64,000 bases of DNA from Microdochium bolleyi. Its lineage: Eukaryota > Ascomycota > Sordariomycetes > Xylariales > Microdochiaceae. Location of the stretch: assembly GCA_001566295.1 (NCBI GenBank), contig KQ964245.1:1121524-1185523 (forward strand), read 5' to 3'. The notes below the pieces were generated by a model that worked only from the letters and a program-made list of their open reading frames with translations, did no database searches and was not told the origin of the DNA. This document shows, in pieces, positions 33,792-46,111 of this stretch; positions within the stretch are counted from its first letter, which is position 1; the number at the start of each line of letters is the position of its first letter. Made by a program: the position numbers and the translations under genes.

Positions 33792-36700
33792 TGAAGGAGG
33801 TGGCGAATGGACAGTTCTCAGTGGTGTGAGTGAGTCTGTCGCCGAGGCAAGGAGCAGCACAATGACGTGTGGACTCTCGGAGACTGCCAGTACGACTCGC
33901 CCGGGAAGTCTTTGGGGACTATGCGTGTCGTTGCTTTGGCGTATCCGGATAGCAGTTGTGGTGGCGGCGAGCAGGATCCCGTGCGTGGGATCCCAATCAA
34001 AGATTGATGGAGACAAGAGACATGGTGGTAGCTTGTATGTTGCTGGCCATGGTGTTCGGTAGAGCTTTTGAGGGTGGGTGGAAGAAGGAGGGCGAGGCTG
34101 GTTATATGTGTGGGAGTTGACGATCCGGAGATGGGTGTCGCGTGGGCAAGCCAAAGCGTGACACAGGATGGCAGGCTAATGGCCAGGTGTGAAGTGAGCC
34201 TGGTAAGAGGAAGTCGTGGGGATGGAGGCAGCGGGAGGCTTGTGGAATAAGAAAGCAGGAGCGCCGGCCCAGGGTCTGGCTGGAATGGCTCGGTGACCGG
34301 GTTTGAGGGCAGCGTGGGTGTCGCAGCGCAGCACTTGCAGTCTGGTCGGAGGTCGCAGGTGAGCAGTGCACGCGTGGGGGTTGCGCAGTGGTTAAATGCG
34401 CAGGCCATTGGGGCAGCGCCAGGGTCGCGCCTGCCCTGTCCTGCCACTCCCTGCCTGTCAGGATTACCAAGGCTCGGAGGCGTCTGGGTGCGGAGTTAAG
34501 CACACACACACAAACACACACGACATCACCGCACTTGCACGGCACGGTACTCCGTAAGCGTAAGTTCAGTCACAGCTCGAGGGACCGGCGGAGCTAACGT
34601 CTGCCTGCATCCTACCTAGCTTACTAGGTTGCTCAAACCTACCAGAGCCATGTCCACCGCGGTGCAAGCGGGCGCCGTCGCGTGCTTGGTAATGGCGCCG
34701 TCCCAGTCTTCGGACCACCGAGCATGGTCCAGCACGGCGCGGCGGGTTGCGTTCGCCCGTCCCAGTCGAGATTTTCCCACCCTTTCGCAGTCCTCCGTCC
34801 GCACCGTGACTGGCTAGTGGACCGCCACTCGCAGGCAAGTTGGCTCTATTGACGCAAAGTCCGGGACCACATGAAGCATGTACCTTGTCCTCACTGCTGA
34901 GGCAGACTTCAGGGGTGCTTGTGCACACCAAACCCAGGGCTTCGCAGGCGGCAACCTGCAAGATCGTTGTAGCAGAGTTCACGGCCCTACACGACTCGAG
35001 GAAGTTACACGACAGCATCATGCAAGGGCCCCAGCCGGGCGACGGCGTCGACAGCAACCACTGGGTGATATGAAGCACTCGTGAAGCACGGTGATCAGTC
35101 GTGCTAGGCATGACGTCCGCGCTATTGCACTCAAGCTCGGCCATCGGTGTGACGGAGATGAGGGAAGCTCCAGCAATGACGACTGGGAGTCCCCGGGGGT
35201 ACTCCGTCCGGAGTCCGCACTCATTCAAGCGCAACCAAAGAACCGGGCGGTAGGCACGGAGTACCAGAACGCAAAGGCCCTGCTGGGTGTGATCATGATG
35301 TACCTATGGGTACCGCTGGCGCTCTCCAGGGCCTGGCATGGATTGTTGGCGCACGGCGTTAGTAGTGGAGCTCCATCTCCAAGGCACTCGTCGCAGCTCA
35401 TACACCCAAATAGGCATTGAATGCAGTGATCCGCAGGGTCTTCTTGTTTGATCGCTGGCTCAGTGGTCCCCTGGCCAGTCTTGCATCTTGGCGGTTTTGG
35501 ATGCTGGGGCTACCAGTTCAACAACTGATCCACGGTTATCACAACGCGTGGCTTCATTCGAATGGCGGTGATCGTAGGAGGATCGCCACGAGCGCATGTC
35601 GCGTGGGCCAGTTCTGGCAATCGCGCCCGCTTCCTCCGCGTACAGTGTATGTGGCATTGTGGTGCCCAAGCTTGCATTCTTGCACCAGCAAAATAATACC
35701 CGAGATCTCTCGTGACGAGCTCGAGTCTTGAGATCTAAAGACTGTGCACTCGACAGTTAGTCGCCCCTGAGCTGTATTTAGCCAGCCGATATGACGAGTG
35801 TTCGTGGCGGGTGATCAACGCGACTGGTGAGGCTAAGCTCAAGATCTCGACGCTGGCGCAAAGTCCGACAGAACTCTCATACCCTTCGACAAGCTTAACC
35901 ACCCCAGGCGAGCGATCAAGCACATGTTGGTGAACGGTCGCTCACTGAGCGCGGAGATCCTCTATGTCATCGTGCCTATGATTGGAGGCATACAAATTGC
36001 TGCTACGGTTGGTGAGATTCTCAGCTCTGACCCGCAGGTTCCCCGCGGTTTGTCCACATTGAGACTGGACTGGTCTGCATGCAGATGCAACAGCACACCC
36101 ACACACTCTGTTGTCACATAGATGCTTGATCGTGCTGTAGATCGTCGCAGGGGTGAAGCGCGTCCATGAAGTATGTCGGTGTTTGCCATTTCGTAAACAA
36201 CCCAAGCCAAACCCGCGCAAGAGAACAAGCCATTGCCCCTTGCCTGCTCTACTCGCTATTCCTTGTCCCTCATCGACTTAGAAAGTCAATTTGAAGCGCA
36301 AAAAAAAAAACTTGAATGCACATCAGACCCCCCAGAGTTCAGGCGGAGAGGCAATGTGATGTTTCAGGAGTAACCTCATCTTTTTTCTCTGGACCCAGGA
36401 TCAATATATGAGGGCATGCAGCCCCAATGTCCACAGCTCGCTCACAGACATTCGGAGCCTTCAGGCAGGACACGCATGGTAACCTCGATATCGCCCAGGT
36501 GAGAAGCATGTTGTCCGGTAGTTTAATGATCTTATACAGCGCACACTTATTTCGATGAAGGGGTCGCGCGAAAGTTCAGGAGTCTGTTCTCGGAGGCCGG
36601 AAGATTCGCAGCTTCAAAGAACATCCGTTCCTCCGTTACCCTCAAGCTCTACATGATCGCTCTGGAAACCAATAGGCGACTCAAGGAGTGAATACCACGT

Positions 36701-38699
36701 GGCCAGTCACACGGCACGGAAATCCGGCAAGCGAGTATCATGGACGGAGAATCTCGCTTCGGGCGAGCTCGGAGCTCATAGAGCACACGTGTTGCCTGGT
36801 CATTGCTGCCAATGTTGGGCATGACCACGGCCAGCTATCTTGAACGTGTCAGAATCAGTAGGTCGTTCGTGCTTATTCGCTGACTACCACTGTTGGATCA
36901 CGCGACGACGTAAGGCGGCCTTTGGGGTGCATATCGTGACTGTGTTAGTGCTCGGGTGTGCATGCACGGACAAGGATCAAACGCTTGTCCTGTGGGATCG
37001 TGGGGGTTGCATCAACGCAGAAACAGCCCCACCCCAATCGCGTGAAGGACTTGGGTAATATTGCTTTCGGCGCGGCTGGTTGAATGATTGACGTGGAATA
37101 GCTACTGGCTGTGCGAGTGGTCCATTGAACCAGACAACGACTTCGCTTGGGGGTGATCTCGTGAAACACGTTGTCTTGCAACGCGGCTTCGGGTTCGTGC
37201 TCAAAACCATGCCTGGTGCTCCCCCGAGTTTTACCACGAGTCTCTCATGGGGGGTTTCTTCTCGGAAGAGCTCGGTAATCAATGTGTTTACAGGTTCGAA
37301 GATCCAATGAACCCCGAAGGCGCGTGGTCGCCTCAGCACCTCACATCCGCATGGCACATCACAAGCCGTCCCAACCCTCACCATCACCCGAACTCAGCGA
37401 ACGCGAGAACACCACCTTGCTCTCGGTCCTGCATAGTAGCACTCTGCGTGCGGAACAGCAAGATAATGTCTCGGAAGTTAGGGTTCTTGCGGGATGTGAA
37501 CCCCACGGTCACCGACGTGCCCCTGCAATCACCTGTTCTGGATCCGCAGATGCCGAGACGGCTAGGCCTGCTCGATGGCTGAGCAAACGCGCATAAAGGA
37601 CATATGCAGAAAGAAGAATGTCTCCGACTTCCGGTCAGTCTCGAAGTCAAGCTTGACACACTTAGCGGAGGCTGGCCAAACAAGACGATCAGGTGACGTC
37701 CGAATTGAAGGGATGGTACGACAAGCGTCAGCGGATTTCACAACAAGAAAGTTGTGCTGCCATGTCGGGTTATAGTGCTTCTCGACTAGATGAGCCAACC
37801 CACACATATTGTCCTTGTCAGCTGTTGTCCGAATACTACAGGACCGGACAGAAACGGACAAGGCAGAACCCGAAAATACAGGCCCGTAACATGAGACACC
37901 CAGCACGAGGTGTGGCTGTGAGTCCCAAATCGTCATCATCTGTGGCGGGAGTTGCAGCCCGGCGACCACGGGATCCTTCGAGGCTCTCCAGACCGGCCCG
38001 GCACGGGCTGTGGCACAGCAGACAAACATCCAATGCCCTAAATTACCCTGCTCATATGTCGGTCGGCAACTCGAGTGCCGAGTCGGGCGTCGTGATTGGC
38101 TGCGGGCTGCGATCTGCTGCATGCACCCAGCTCGACATCCCTGAAAAGTCCCAGGCTGAACCGCCGCCATTTTAACGTTGAGGCACATGCGGAGCTGTGC
38201 TCTGGCGTGCTGGTGTTCCCACATTGACGTAGCCGATTTCGCATGGGGTGTTCTTTGGGGAGAGGAGGGGCAGGCAAGGTAAGCAGGCCTCGCTGCCGAG
38301 ACTCCTGCTGCTGAATGAGGAGAAATAGTGATATTGCTGCCTGAAAACACAGGTGTTCAGGCAGATATCTTTTGGAAGGACTGAAGTGTTTGGGCGCCGA
38401 GAAAAGGGGAGAATTGCAGAGCTGAGGCAGGAGGGGTCTAAGTTGGTGATAGCTCGAGGCCTCAAGCTCGTGACAGTATACCCCACCAATAAGCCTGGGA
38501 GGCCACCCGCACCACACTCTCAGTTCCTTCCCGCCATCAATTGGGACTAGGGCTGTCTCTCGTCATCTTTCTGACATTTACTCGTCCCTCCATGGACGCC
38601 TTATTCGGCCTGTGACCGCGAACCTTTTCCCCCTCAACTTTTGCGCCTCCACGCTTCGTTTCACCACTTTCCAGACTGCGCAAAGCTCCCGACACAACC
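33792..38699. other. Gene-poor stretch, Siw14-like gene to het-c
   Basis: About 4.9 kb with no convincing gene. It contains a (CA)n-type tract at about 34500-34520, three copies of ACGGAGTAC (34547-34555, 35199-35207 and 35256-35264), an A-run near 36301, and a CT-rich leader just before the het-c ATG. Open frames are short and lack codon bias. Confidence 0.5.
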
Positions 38700-41498
38700 A
38701 TGGCTTCGGGACGATTTGGATTCGGCAGCATGCTGCTGGTCCTGGGCATCATTCTGGTCATGATGCCTGGCCAGGCTGCTGCGTTCGGCGCCGGAAACAT
38801 CCCATCCATCGCGCAAGTCGAGGGCCACAACTGGCGCCACGGCGATATTGAGGACATGCTCAAGACGATCGCCTTCCTCCACGGCAAGAAATGGACAACT
38901 CTTCTCGTGGGACGCGTTTACTTTGGAAACTGGCTCCGGTAAGCAGAAGTCAAGGATCAGTATTTGCTGAAGCTCTATACTGACCAATCTGTAGGGACTA
39001 CTCCCAAGCGATCGATGTCGCTGGCCTCAAGGGTGTAAACGCCGAGACTCTGCGCATCCTCGTCTGGGTCCTCTCTTTCCTCGCCAACGGATATGCGACA
39101 GAGGAGTTCGAGGTGACTGCCGAACGCTTGGGCACTTACAGACCTGAAGAACACATCGACAACCCTCTCGGCTATCCCGACGATGCCCAGAAGTCCGACA
39201 AACGTTTGCGCGGTCCGGTCCGGCCTGTTGAAGTAGAGATCGATCCGCACACAGGCATGAAGAACTACATAGCCAACGAGAAGGGCGACTGGGCGACCAG
39301 CGCTGGCTATCTTCGCTTCAGTCTGGGACGAAGCATCCACTATGGGCGACTCTACACTTCCGGCTCTAGAGGGTCTGGCAAAGAGGAAGATCTCTGTGAA
39401 GCGCTCCGATGTCTTGGCCAGGCTCTCCACTGCATGGAGGACTTCCCAGCTCATAGCAACTACTGCGAGCTTGCCCTCCGCGAGCTCGGCTACCACAACG
39501 TCTACCCTCACTGCGGTACTGACACTGAGATCAACCTCCGGGGCAAGCGTGTCTTTCCGCTTGTCACCGGAACCTTTGGCGGCGTCGACTTCTTCCACTC
39601 CGTCCTGGGCGAGGCCAACGACCACTTCACGCAGGCTGAGGTCTCAGAGGTCGACCAGATGGACCTCGTGCTCGCAAAGTGCGAGAACAACAACAGCAAC
39701 AACAACAGCACCTCGAGAGGAGGGCCTGACGGCAATGGCAACAACTCGCGGGGGCTGTTCGATTTTGGGTTTGGCGGTCGTGGAAATGCCGGAGACTTCA
39801 TCTCTCTCGTCGGCCAGCTTCCTGGGATCGGTGGTGGCTTCGCCTCCGAGGCCCGCGACCTCCAACAGCGCTCAGAGGAGCAGAAGCGTCGCAACGAGTC
39901 TGGCGACTCCATGGCCCGCTCCCGTGGGGATCCCTACTCGCGATCTCGCGCCGAGGGCCAGCACACCAACCAGAACATCGTCCCCGGTATGAGCGAGGAC
40001 TTTGACCCCGTCAAGGTGTCGAAGCAGATCTACCCCATCCTGGAGTTCCGCGACAAGATCGTCAAGGCCATTAACCGGGGCATCTCCAAGATCCCGGGCC
40101 TCGAGAAGCTCCTGGAGACGATCAGCGAGACACTGACGGCTTTTGTCCTCGGACTTCTCGCCCCCTTCATCCGTCCGATCATCCAGCAGGTCACAAAGGT
40201 GCTCAAGCAGAGCTCGTCAACCGTCATCGACGCCAGTGCCAACTCGCAGCTGGAGCCGTGGAAGGATCCCCGTTGCAGCAACCCTACGCACTCTATGCTG
40301 TCCAAGGACCACTTCACCAACGTCCTCAACTCGTGTGCTGGACGTGTGGCTGCCACGATCCTCCAGTACACTGTTCCGTAAGTCTATGCCGACACATTCT
40401 TTTACATGAAGATCTGTCACTGACATGACCGTATTCAGCCGTGTCCTCTACGCTTGGGAGAACCCTGGCGTCCCCATCGACGAGGTCCTCAACGACGTCC
40501 TCCGCACCTTCCACCACCCGGCCAACCGCGACGAGCGCTGCGAGATCCAGCGCGACATGTACACCACGGTTCGCAAGTGGGCGGACGAGTACCCGCGCCG
40601 CCACGAGCTCGACCGTATCCTGGGCTCCGAGTCGGTTAAGAACGGCAAGAACCACATCCAGCCCAACCCGAACAACACCACGGGTGGCAACCGCGGGATG
40701 CACGACAGCGGCGGCTGCGGCGGGAGCACCTTCAACCAGCTCGGCCACGGCCACCCGACCAACTCGCTGTGGTCGCAGGTCAAGACGCGCGACCTCGACA
40801 ACATGGGCGTCGGCGACGGCAACGGTGGGCTCCGACCCAACTATGCCAACACGAGCCGCCCGTCGTCCCGCCGGTCCGAGTCGCCCGAGCGCAAAGGGCC
40901 AAGCCCGAGCTACGGGTACAACCAGCAGAGCAGGCCAACGACGGGCGAGGCCGCGAGCTTCTTCTCTTCAACCTCGTCCGAGCAGCCGCCCTCGCAGTAC
41001 AGCCAATCTTCGCAGTATGGCCAATCTTCGCAGTATGGCCAATCTCAAGGCTCATCGTACGGACAGTCGCAAGGTTCCTCATACGGACAGTCCCAAGGCT
41101 CGTCGTACAGCCAGCAGCAGCAGCGTCCGCCAATGAGCGAGGCCTCATCGTACGGCGGCGGTGGCCCGGCCCCGCCTCCCCAACAGCAGTACGGCGGGCC
41201 GGGCGGCTACTATGGCGGAGCTCCGCCTCAGTCCGGTGGTGGCTATCCCGGTGGTCCTCGTCCTCAGTCCGGCGGCGGTTACCCCGGTGGCCCTGGGCCT
41301 CAGGGTTACGGTGGCGGTGGACAAGGCGGCAGCTACTATGGTGGGCAACCTCAACAGCCCCCATACCCGCAGCAGCCCCCATACCCGCAGCAGCAGCCGC
41401 CGTATGGCCAGCCTCAACAACCGCCTTACGGCCAGCAGCCGCCATACGGGCAGGGCCCGCCTGGAGGCTATGGGAATCCCCCGTACCCGCGGTACTGA
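38700..41498 (+). CDS. het-c: HET-C heterokaryon incompatibility protein
   Basis: Exons 38700-38938, 38995-40377 and 40439-41498 (introns 56 and 61 bp) give 893 aa. In Neurospora het-c is an allorecognition locus: fusion of strains with different alleles causes cell death, with specificity in a short variable segment. Residues 1-29 form a signal peptide (hydrophobic LLVLGIILVMM, then PGQAAAFGAG). The conserved Het-C domain follows, with NIPSIAQVEGHNWRHGDIED, FGNWLRDYSQAIDVAGLK, GYATEEFEVT, LGRSIHYGR and ALHCMEDFPAHSNYCELAL. An Asn/Gly-rich insert lies at about residues 310-345. The tail (about residues 690-893) is Gln/Gly/Tyr/Pro-rich with YGQ repeats. No HET-domain partner such as pin-c is visible nearby. 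Identity is secure; whether it still works in incompatibility here is unknown. Confidence 0.95.
41003..41114 (+). repeat. Tandem repeats in the het-c 3' coding region
   Basis: Two identical 18-nt units (41003-41020 and 41021-41038) are followed by two and a half 24-nt units (from 41052, 41076 and 41100) encoding SSYGQSQG-like blocks. All lengths are multiples of three, so unit gain or loss would keep the frame. Confidence 0.85.
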
Positions 41499-42712
41499 GC
41501 ATCTGGATTATCTGAAATTTGGAGCAGCATGACCTGTTCTTGGGAGGGTTCGACTGGCAAAACTTGCACGGGAAATGGCTGGACGAGATGAGAGGCTTCC
41601 TGTGACGTTTCACAGGTAATGGAAACGTCATGAAGTCGTGGATGAAATGTAATTACTGCAGTATTGAATAGACGATCTTCTTCACAGCAGCTTGGCCTGA
41701 TACGCTGCTCATCTTTTTGTATCATTACTCGTCGTGGCCTACAGAAGAAAGTCAAGATCCACCTTCTCTGTCTGCCTTGGTCCTCGAAAAATGCTGAACA
41801 CCTCGCCGCGGTACGGGAGGGTCCGGACTGGATCACAGACACGACCACGAGCACCAGTTCCGTAAAATTTCCCATCCACACAGACTTGAAGAGCGTTCAA
41901 ATGAGACGAGCACTAGGCAGTGAGGCTAGCGAAGAGCACGGACAGACGTTTGATTCATGACTCCTTCTAGCGTGGAAGGTCCTTAGTACACCAGGGCCAT
42001 GGGTAGGTGCTGCTCATTTTACGATCCGGGTGGTTTGCTGTCTTAGTAAGAGTTGTGAGACTCGTTGCTCGCTATCCGCTGCCAGAGTCGTCGAAGGTGA
42101 GGACTGAATGGTTGTGACGGCATGAGTGAGGGTGGTGGAGCACAGGAGGGAACCGTCCGCCGCGAGCGGGCCGAGAAGCAGCAGTGCAGGCAGGGCAAGC
42201 AAGAGCACAGGGGGGTTGAGACGCACCCGAGAGGATGGGGCAGGTTGCATGCATGGATGCTTGTCCTGAGCGAAGCACTGGAAACCGGGCAGTCACCACA
42301 GCATTCCTGCGACCGACATCCGTGGAAGGTGAGGAGTGGCTGGGCCATCGAGTTAGCGTACCCTACGTGTACTCTGGGCAAATATCCGGACAGAAGCCAC
42401 ATGGGCCTCCACGATGCGGACACCGTTGACAAGGCATCAATCACTCCAGACACGCCGAACGTCATGTGAACAAGGACCCCTGCGGCATCTGTGCTTCGCT
42501 TCTGCTTCGCTGGCACCCAGTGGAGCTATTCGCAGAACGCATAACCCTGCCTCGCCTGCCCTGCCCACCCGCCTAGCCTCGATCCAGGCACAGCCAACGA
42601 CAATCACGAGGTGAATCAACAACCCGCAATCCCACGACGACTCGCCCCCTTCCACGACGATGCGCGGCGGCGCAGAGTCTACTTCTCCGACCACCAGTTG
42701 CGACCGCTCGCC
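41499..42712. other. Intergenic region het-c to TBC gene
   Basis: Same-strand spacing of 1.2 kb. The open frame extends 34 codons upstream of the chosen TBC start. No other feature seen. Confidence 0.5.
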
Positions 42713-45700
42713 ATGGACTCGGACACCACGCCTGTCCCATTCACTCCAAACGCAACCATGACGACATCGCCAGAGGCCGCGCCCACGGCGGCCTCCCCGC
42801 CCACGACAATGTCCTCGTCTGCCGCCTCTCTCGAGCGCACAACGTCGCAGATGTCCAGTGTGTCCATCAGCAGCCGCCGCGGCCAGTCGGTGCGCGCCAA
42901 GTCGCGGAATCGCAAGATGGCCTCTCAGCCTTCGAGCTCTGCGTCCTCCATCGCGGCCTCCGACCGCTCCCTCATCTCATTCCCCTCTCTCTCGCCAGAG
43001 ACCCCTCGCTTCGCTGAGCGCCCAGACACTCCAGAATCTTTCGCTGGCACGATCCGGAGTACAGCGGCCATGGCCAATGCGACATCACGGCCTTCGCTAG
43101 TCGGGACCCTCGCCAACTCCGCCTCACAGCGGTCCGCCCGCAGCGCCCTCTTCGAAGACACCCCCATAGCCACATCCAAAATCCCGGGCGCTCTACACGT
43201 GGCCGACGACGAGCACATCGAACGGCTGGTTGCGCGCCATGGCGCCGTGTCCCTGGTCCGCCAGATTGCCGAAGACCTGGCCCAGCGGGACAGCCAGATC
43301 ACGAACCTCCGGCGCAAGGCAGACCACCGTGAGCGCGCGCTGCGGAAGATCATACTGGAATGCGGACTGTCGAATCTGGACCTCGAAACCAGGCTGCGCG
43401 CCGTCGAGAGCGAGCTGAAGAAGCAGGACCTGGCGACATCGGGCAAGGACGGCGGCATCTCGAACCTGATGAACGACGCGATGCACGACTCCATGTCCAA
43501 CGGCGGCTTCAGCATCAGCAGCGGCGAAGACACGTTACGAGCGAGTACGCTGTCTGCGCCCACGGACGAGAGTCGCGAGGCGAAGGGAACGTTCCGCGGG
43601 TGGAAAGAGTACCTCTGGGGCGGCGGCACGAGCAAGAGGTCCAGCCGTGCGAATAGCATTAACACGACTGGCGGAAGCAACGGCACGGTCGCCAAGCAGC
43701 CGGCCCGGGGCGTGGCTGATCGGCGTTTACCTCTGCAGGATGACCTGTTCACTCCGCCCGACGAGAGTGCTGGGCGAAGCTCTAGTCGCGCCTCGAGCAT
43801 TTACTCGAACACATCCACGACGCGAAAACAATCTGCATCACTAGCCAGCATGGCGCTCCAGCTGGTGGCGGGAAAAGCCAATGCCGTACGAGAGCCGAGC
43901 ACTGCTAGAGGCAGGTCGAGTTCGGCAGGGCAGAGTGGCACGCTGAGAGCGTCCTCCGCGGCGAGCGTCAAGACCAGCGGCTCGTCGCGGACAGCACCTG
44001 TGCAGGGCGGTCCGAAGGCTCTGATGGCAATGCGCCGAGCGACTCCCGCGTCGAACAGTCCCATGGCCCGCGCGCAGGCTCAGGATCGGTGGGAGACTAT
44101 GAGCACGAGTCCTCCGGGGCCAGATGCAGCACGGCCAAATGACTCAGGCCCGGTTGAAATGGACACAATGTACGCGCCTGACACTCAGCCGCCCAGTCTG
44201 ACTTACATATATAACAACTATCCCGGCTCCGAATTCCTCACAGACCGATTCGGCTTCATTTACGACCAGCGGCGGAAAAAGCGCCAGAGGGAAGCGGCGC
44301 AGGTAGCACTGCAGATGAAGAGCGGAAGTCGGGCGGCGGAGATGCTCTCAGGTGGACGACCCGGTATATCGCCGAATCTGCTAGAAGACGGTGCTGACTC
44401 GATCGCGGACGCCGAAGACGCGATCCAAACACCAAGTTCGGCAGAAGAGGCGCTGGAGTCAGGGAAGCCAAAGAGGTGGCAGGACTATCTCAAGATTGCT
44501 ACTTTCCCTACGGAACTCCTCTCACACACCCCTCTAACCACAGCTTCAAATCTGGAGGTCCTAGCAGGGCATGAAACACCAGATCCGCCAAAGTCTCCAG
44601 GCTTGGTCAACGATGACCGCGGCTTCCTGCCCGTGGCCAGTACGACAGCTGCTCTGGACAGCGAGGCTACGGTCCAGCAAGCAGGTGATGTCCTGCCGGT
44701 ACTGATAGTTCAAGATGACAACGAGCCGGTTAAGCTGCTCCTGAAGCAGCTCAGTGACGTTCACGATGTGCTGCAAAAGGAACGCTCAGTGCGATGGAAC
44801 GAATTTCTGAGAAAAGTCCGTGCCGAGCGCCGCAAGGAAGGAGAGGCTGCTGCCGCAGCCGCTGCAGCCACAGCAGAGGCGAGGTTCCAGAAGGCTCGCG
44901 TCAACATTCCCGAGGCGAAATATGCCGATGGCGAGATTATTGGTGTCGCCGATCTCGGTGTGAAGGGCAAAGTCGGCCAGAACAAGTGGAATGAGTTCAG
45001 AAAGCTTGTGCTCGCCGGTATCCCCGTGGCGAATCGTCCAAAGATCTGGGCCGAGTGCTCGGGTGCGCTCTTCAAGAAGATCCCGGGCTACTACGAAGAC
45101 ATTGTGGCGAAATCGGGCGAGGACGACGATCCTGCCGTAGTATCCCAGATCGAGATGGACATCAACCGGACGCTTACGGACAACATCTTCTTCCGTAAGG
45201 GACCCGGCGTGGCCAAGCTGAACGAGGTCCTGCGCGCTTACGCACGACGGAACCCAGAAGTCGGGTACTGCCAGGGCATGAACCTGATCGCTGCGAACCT
45301 GCTCCTGATCATGCCCTCCGCCGAGGAGACATTCTGGATCCTCGTTTCTATCATTGAGAAGATCCTGCCCCGCGGGTACTACGACCACAGCCTCATGGCC
45401 TCGCGCGCCGACCAGCAGGTCCTGCGGCAGTACGTCGCGCTGGTTCTGCCCAAGCTGTCCGAGCACCTCGACGACCTGTCGATCGAGCTCGAGGCGCTCA
45501 CCTTCCAGTGGTTCCTCTCCGTCTTCACCGACTGCCTGTCGGCTGAGGCGCTGTTCCGAGTGTGGGACGTGGTCCTGTGCACCAATGACGGCAGCACGTT
45601 CCTGTTTCAGGTCGCCCTCGCCCTGCTGAAGCTCAATGAGCCACAGCTCCTCTTGTGCGACACGCCCTCGGCAATATACACGTACATAAACCACCAGATG

Positions 45701-46111
45701 ACCAACCACGCCATCAGCATCGACGGCCTGATCAACGCGTCCGAGGGACTTAGGAAGGTCATCCGTCGCGAGGACGTCGAGGCGCGGCGGACAAGGGCCA
45801 TTGAGGCGGAGCAGCAGCTCATGCGCGAGCGTGAGGAGGCGAACAGGTCCCGCCGGAGTAACAACAACAATAGCCACAAGGCCATGTCGGCGCCCGCGCT
45901 CGTCACAGAGACGAGTGCCTCGGCGGTGCCCAGCCCGTGCCCGAGCCCGAGCCCCGCGATGATTAGCCGCAACAGCAGCAGTATGGCGCTTTCTGTTGGC
46001 GGCAGCGCGGACGAGAATCCCGACGATAGGGACGACGCGGAGATCGCCGAGCTTGTGAGGAACCGGGCCACCACGCCGCTGGAGGAGGAGACGGTGTTCA
46101 GTCTCGGCTGA
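42713..46111 (+). CDS. TBC-domain Rab GTPase-activating protein
   Basis: Single exon, 1132 aa from the ATG at 42713 (an upstream in-frame ATG at 42611 is less likely). It speeds GTP hydrolysis by Rab proteins in vesicle traffic. Residues 1-170 are Ser/Thr-rich and disordered. About 173-242 is a charged coiled coil (RQIAEDLAQRDSQITNLRRK). A second disordered region follows, then a conserved-looking block SLTYIYNNYPGSEFLTDRFG near residue 500. An Ala-run precedes the TBC domain (about 760-1000), which holds both catalytic fingers: the Arg finger in IEMDINRTL and the Gln finger in GYCQGMN. DLSIELEALTFQWFLSVFTD and LFRVWDVVL are classic TBC motifs. The charged tail is helical then Ser-rich. The exact Rab target is unknown. 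Confidence 0.92.
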   Translation: MDSDTTPVPFTPNATMTTSPEAAPTAASPPTTMSSSAASLERTTSQMSSVSISSRRGQSVRAKSRNRKMASQPSSSASSIAASDRSLISFPSLSPETPRFAERPDTPESFAGTIRSTAAMANATSRPSLVGTLANSASQRSARSALFEDTPIATSKIPGALHVADDEHIERLVARHGAVSLVRQIAEDLAQRDSQITNLRRKADHRERALRKIILECGLSNLDLETRLRAVESELKKQDLATSGKDGGISNLMNDAMHDSMSNGGFSISSGEDTLRASTLSAPTDESREAKGTFRGWKEYLWGGGTSKRSSRANSINTTGGSNGTVAKQPARGVADRRLPLQDDLFTPPDESAGRSSSRASSIYSNTSTTRKQSASLASMALQLVAGKANAVREPSTARGRSSSAGQSGTLRASSAASVKTSGSSRTAPVQGGPKALMAMRRATPASNSPMARAQAQDRWETMSTSPPGPDAARPNDSGPVEMDTMYAPDTQPPSLTYIYNNYPGSEFLTDRFGFIYDQRRKKRQREAAQVALQMKSGSRAAEMLSGGRPGISPNLLEDGADSIADAEDAIQTPSSAEEALESGKPKRWQDYLKIATFPTELLSHTPLTTASNLEVLAGHETPDPPKSPGLVNDDRGFLPVASTTAALDSEATVQQAGDVLPVLIVQDDNEPVKLLLKQLSDVHDVLQKERSVRWNEFLRKVRAERRKEGEAAAAAAAATAEARFQKARVNIPEAKYADGEIIGVADLGVKGKVGQNKWNEFRKLVLAGIPVANRPKIWAECSGALFKKIPGYYEDIVAKSGEDDDPAVVSQIEMDINRTLTDNIFFRKGPGVAKLNEVLRAYARRNPEVGYCQGMNLIAANLLLIMPSAEETFWILVSIIEKILPRGYYDHSLMASRADQQVLRQYVALVLPKLSEHLDDLSIELEALTFQWFLSVFTDCLSAEALFRVWDVVLCTNDGSTFLFQVALALLKLNEPQLLLCDTPSAIYTYINHQMTNHAISIDGLINASEGLRKVIRREDVEARRTRAIEAEQQLMREREEANRSRRSNNNNSHKAMSAPALVTETSASAVPSPCPSPSPAMISRNSSSMALSVGGSADENPDDRDDAEIAELVRNRATTPLEEETVFSLG

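Noticed and set aside
34566..35234. 222-codon minus-strand frame
   Set aside because: No codon bias, Arg/Ser/Cys-rich chance composition, no domain or splice context.
37562..38350. 262-codon minus-strand frame upstream of het-c
   Set aside because: Mixed codons and no recognisable segment; overlaps several equally long frames on the other strand.
44786..45877. 363-codon open frame antisense to the TBC domain
   Set aside because: Shadow of a codon-biased conserved domain; no independent support.
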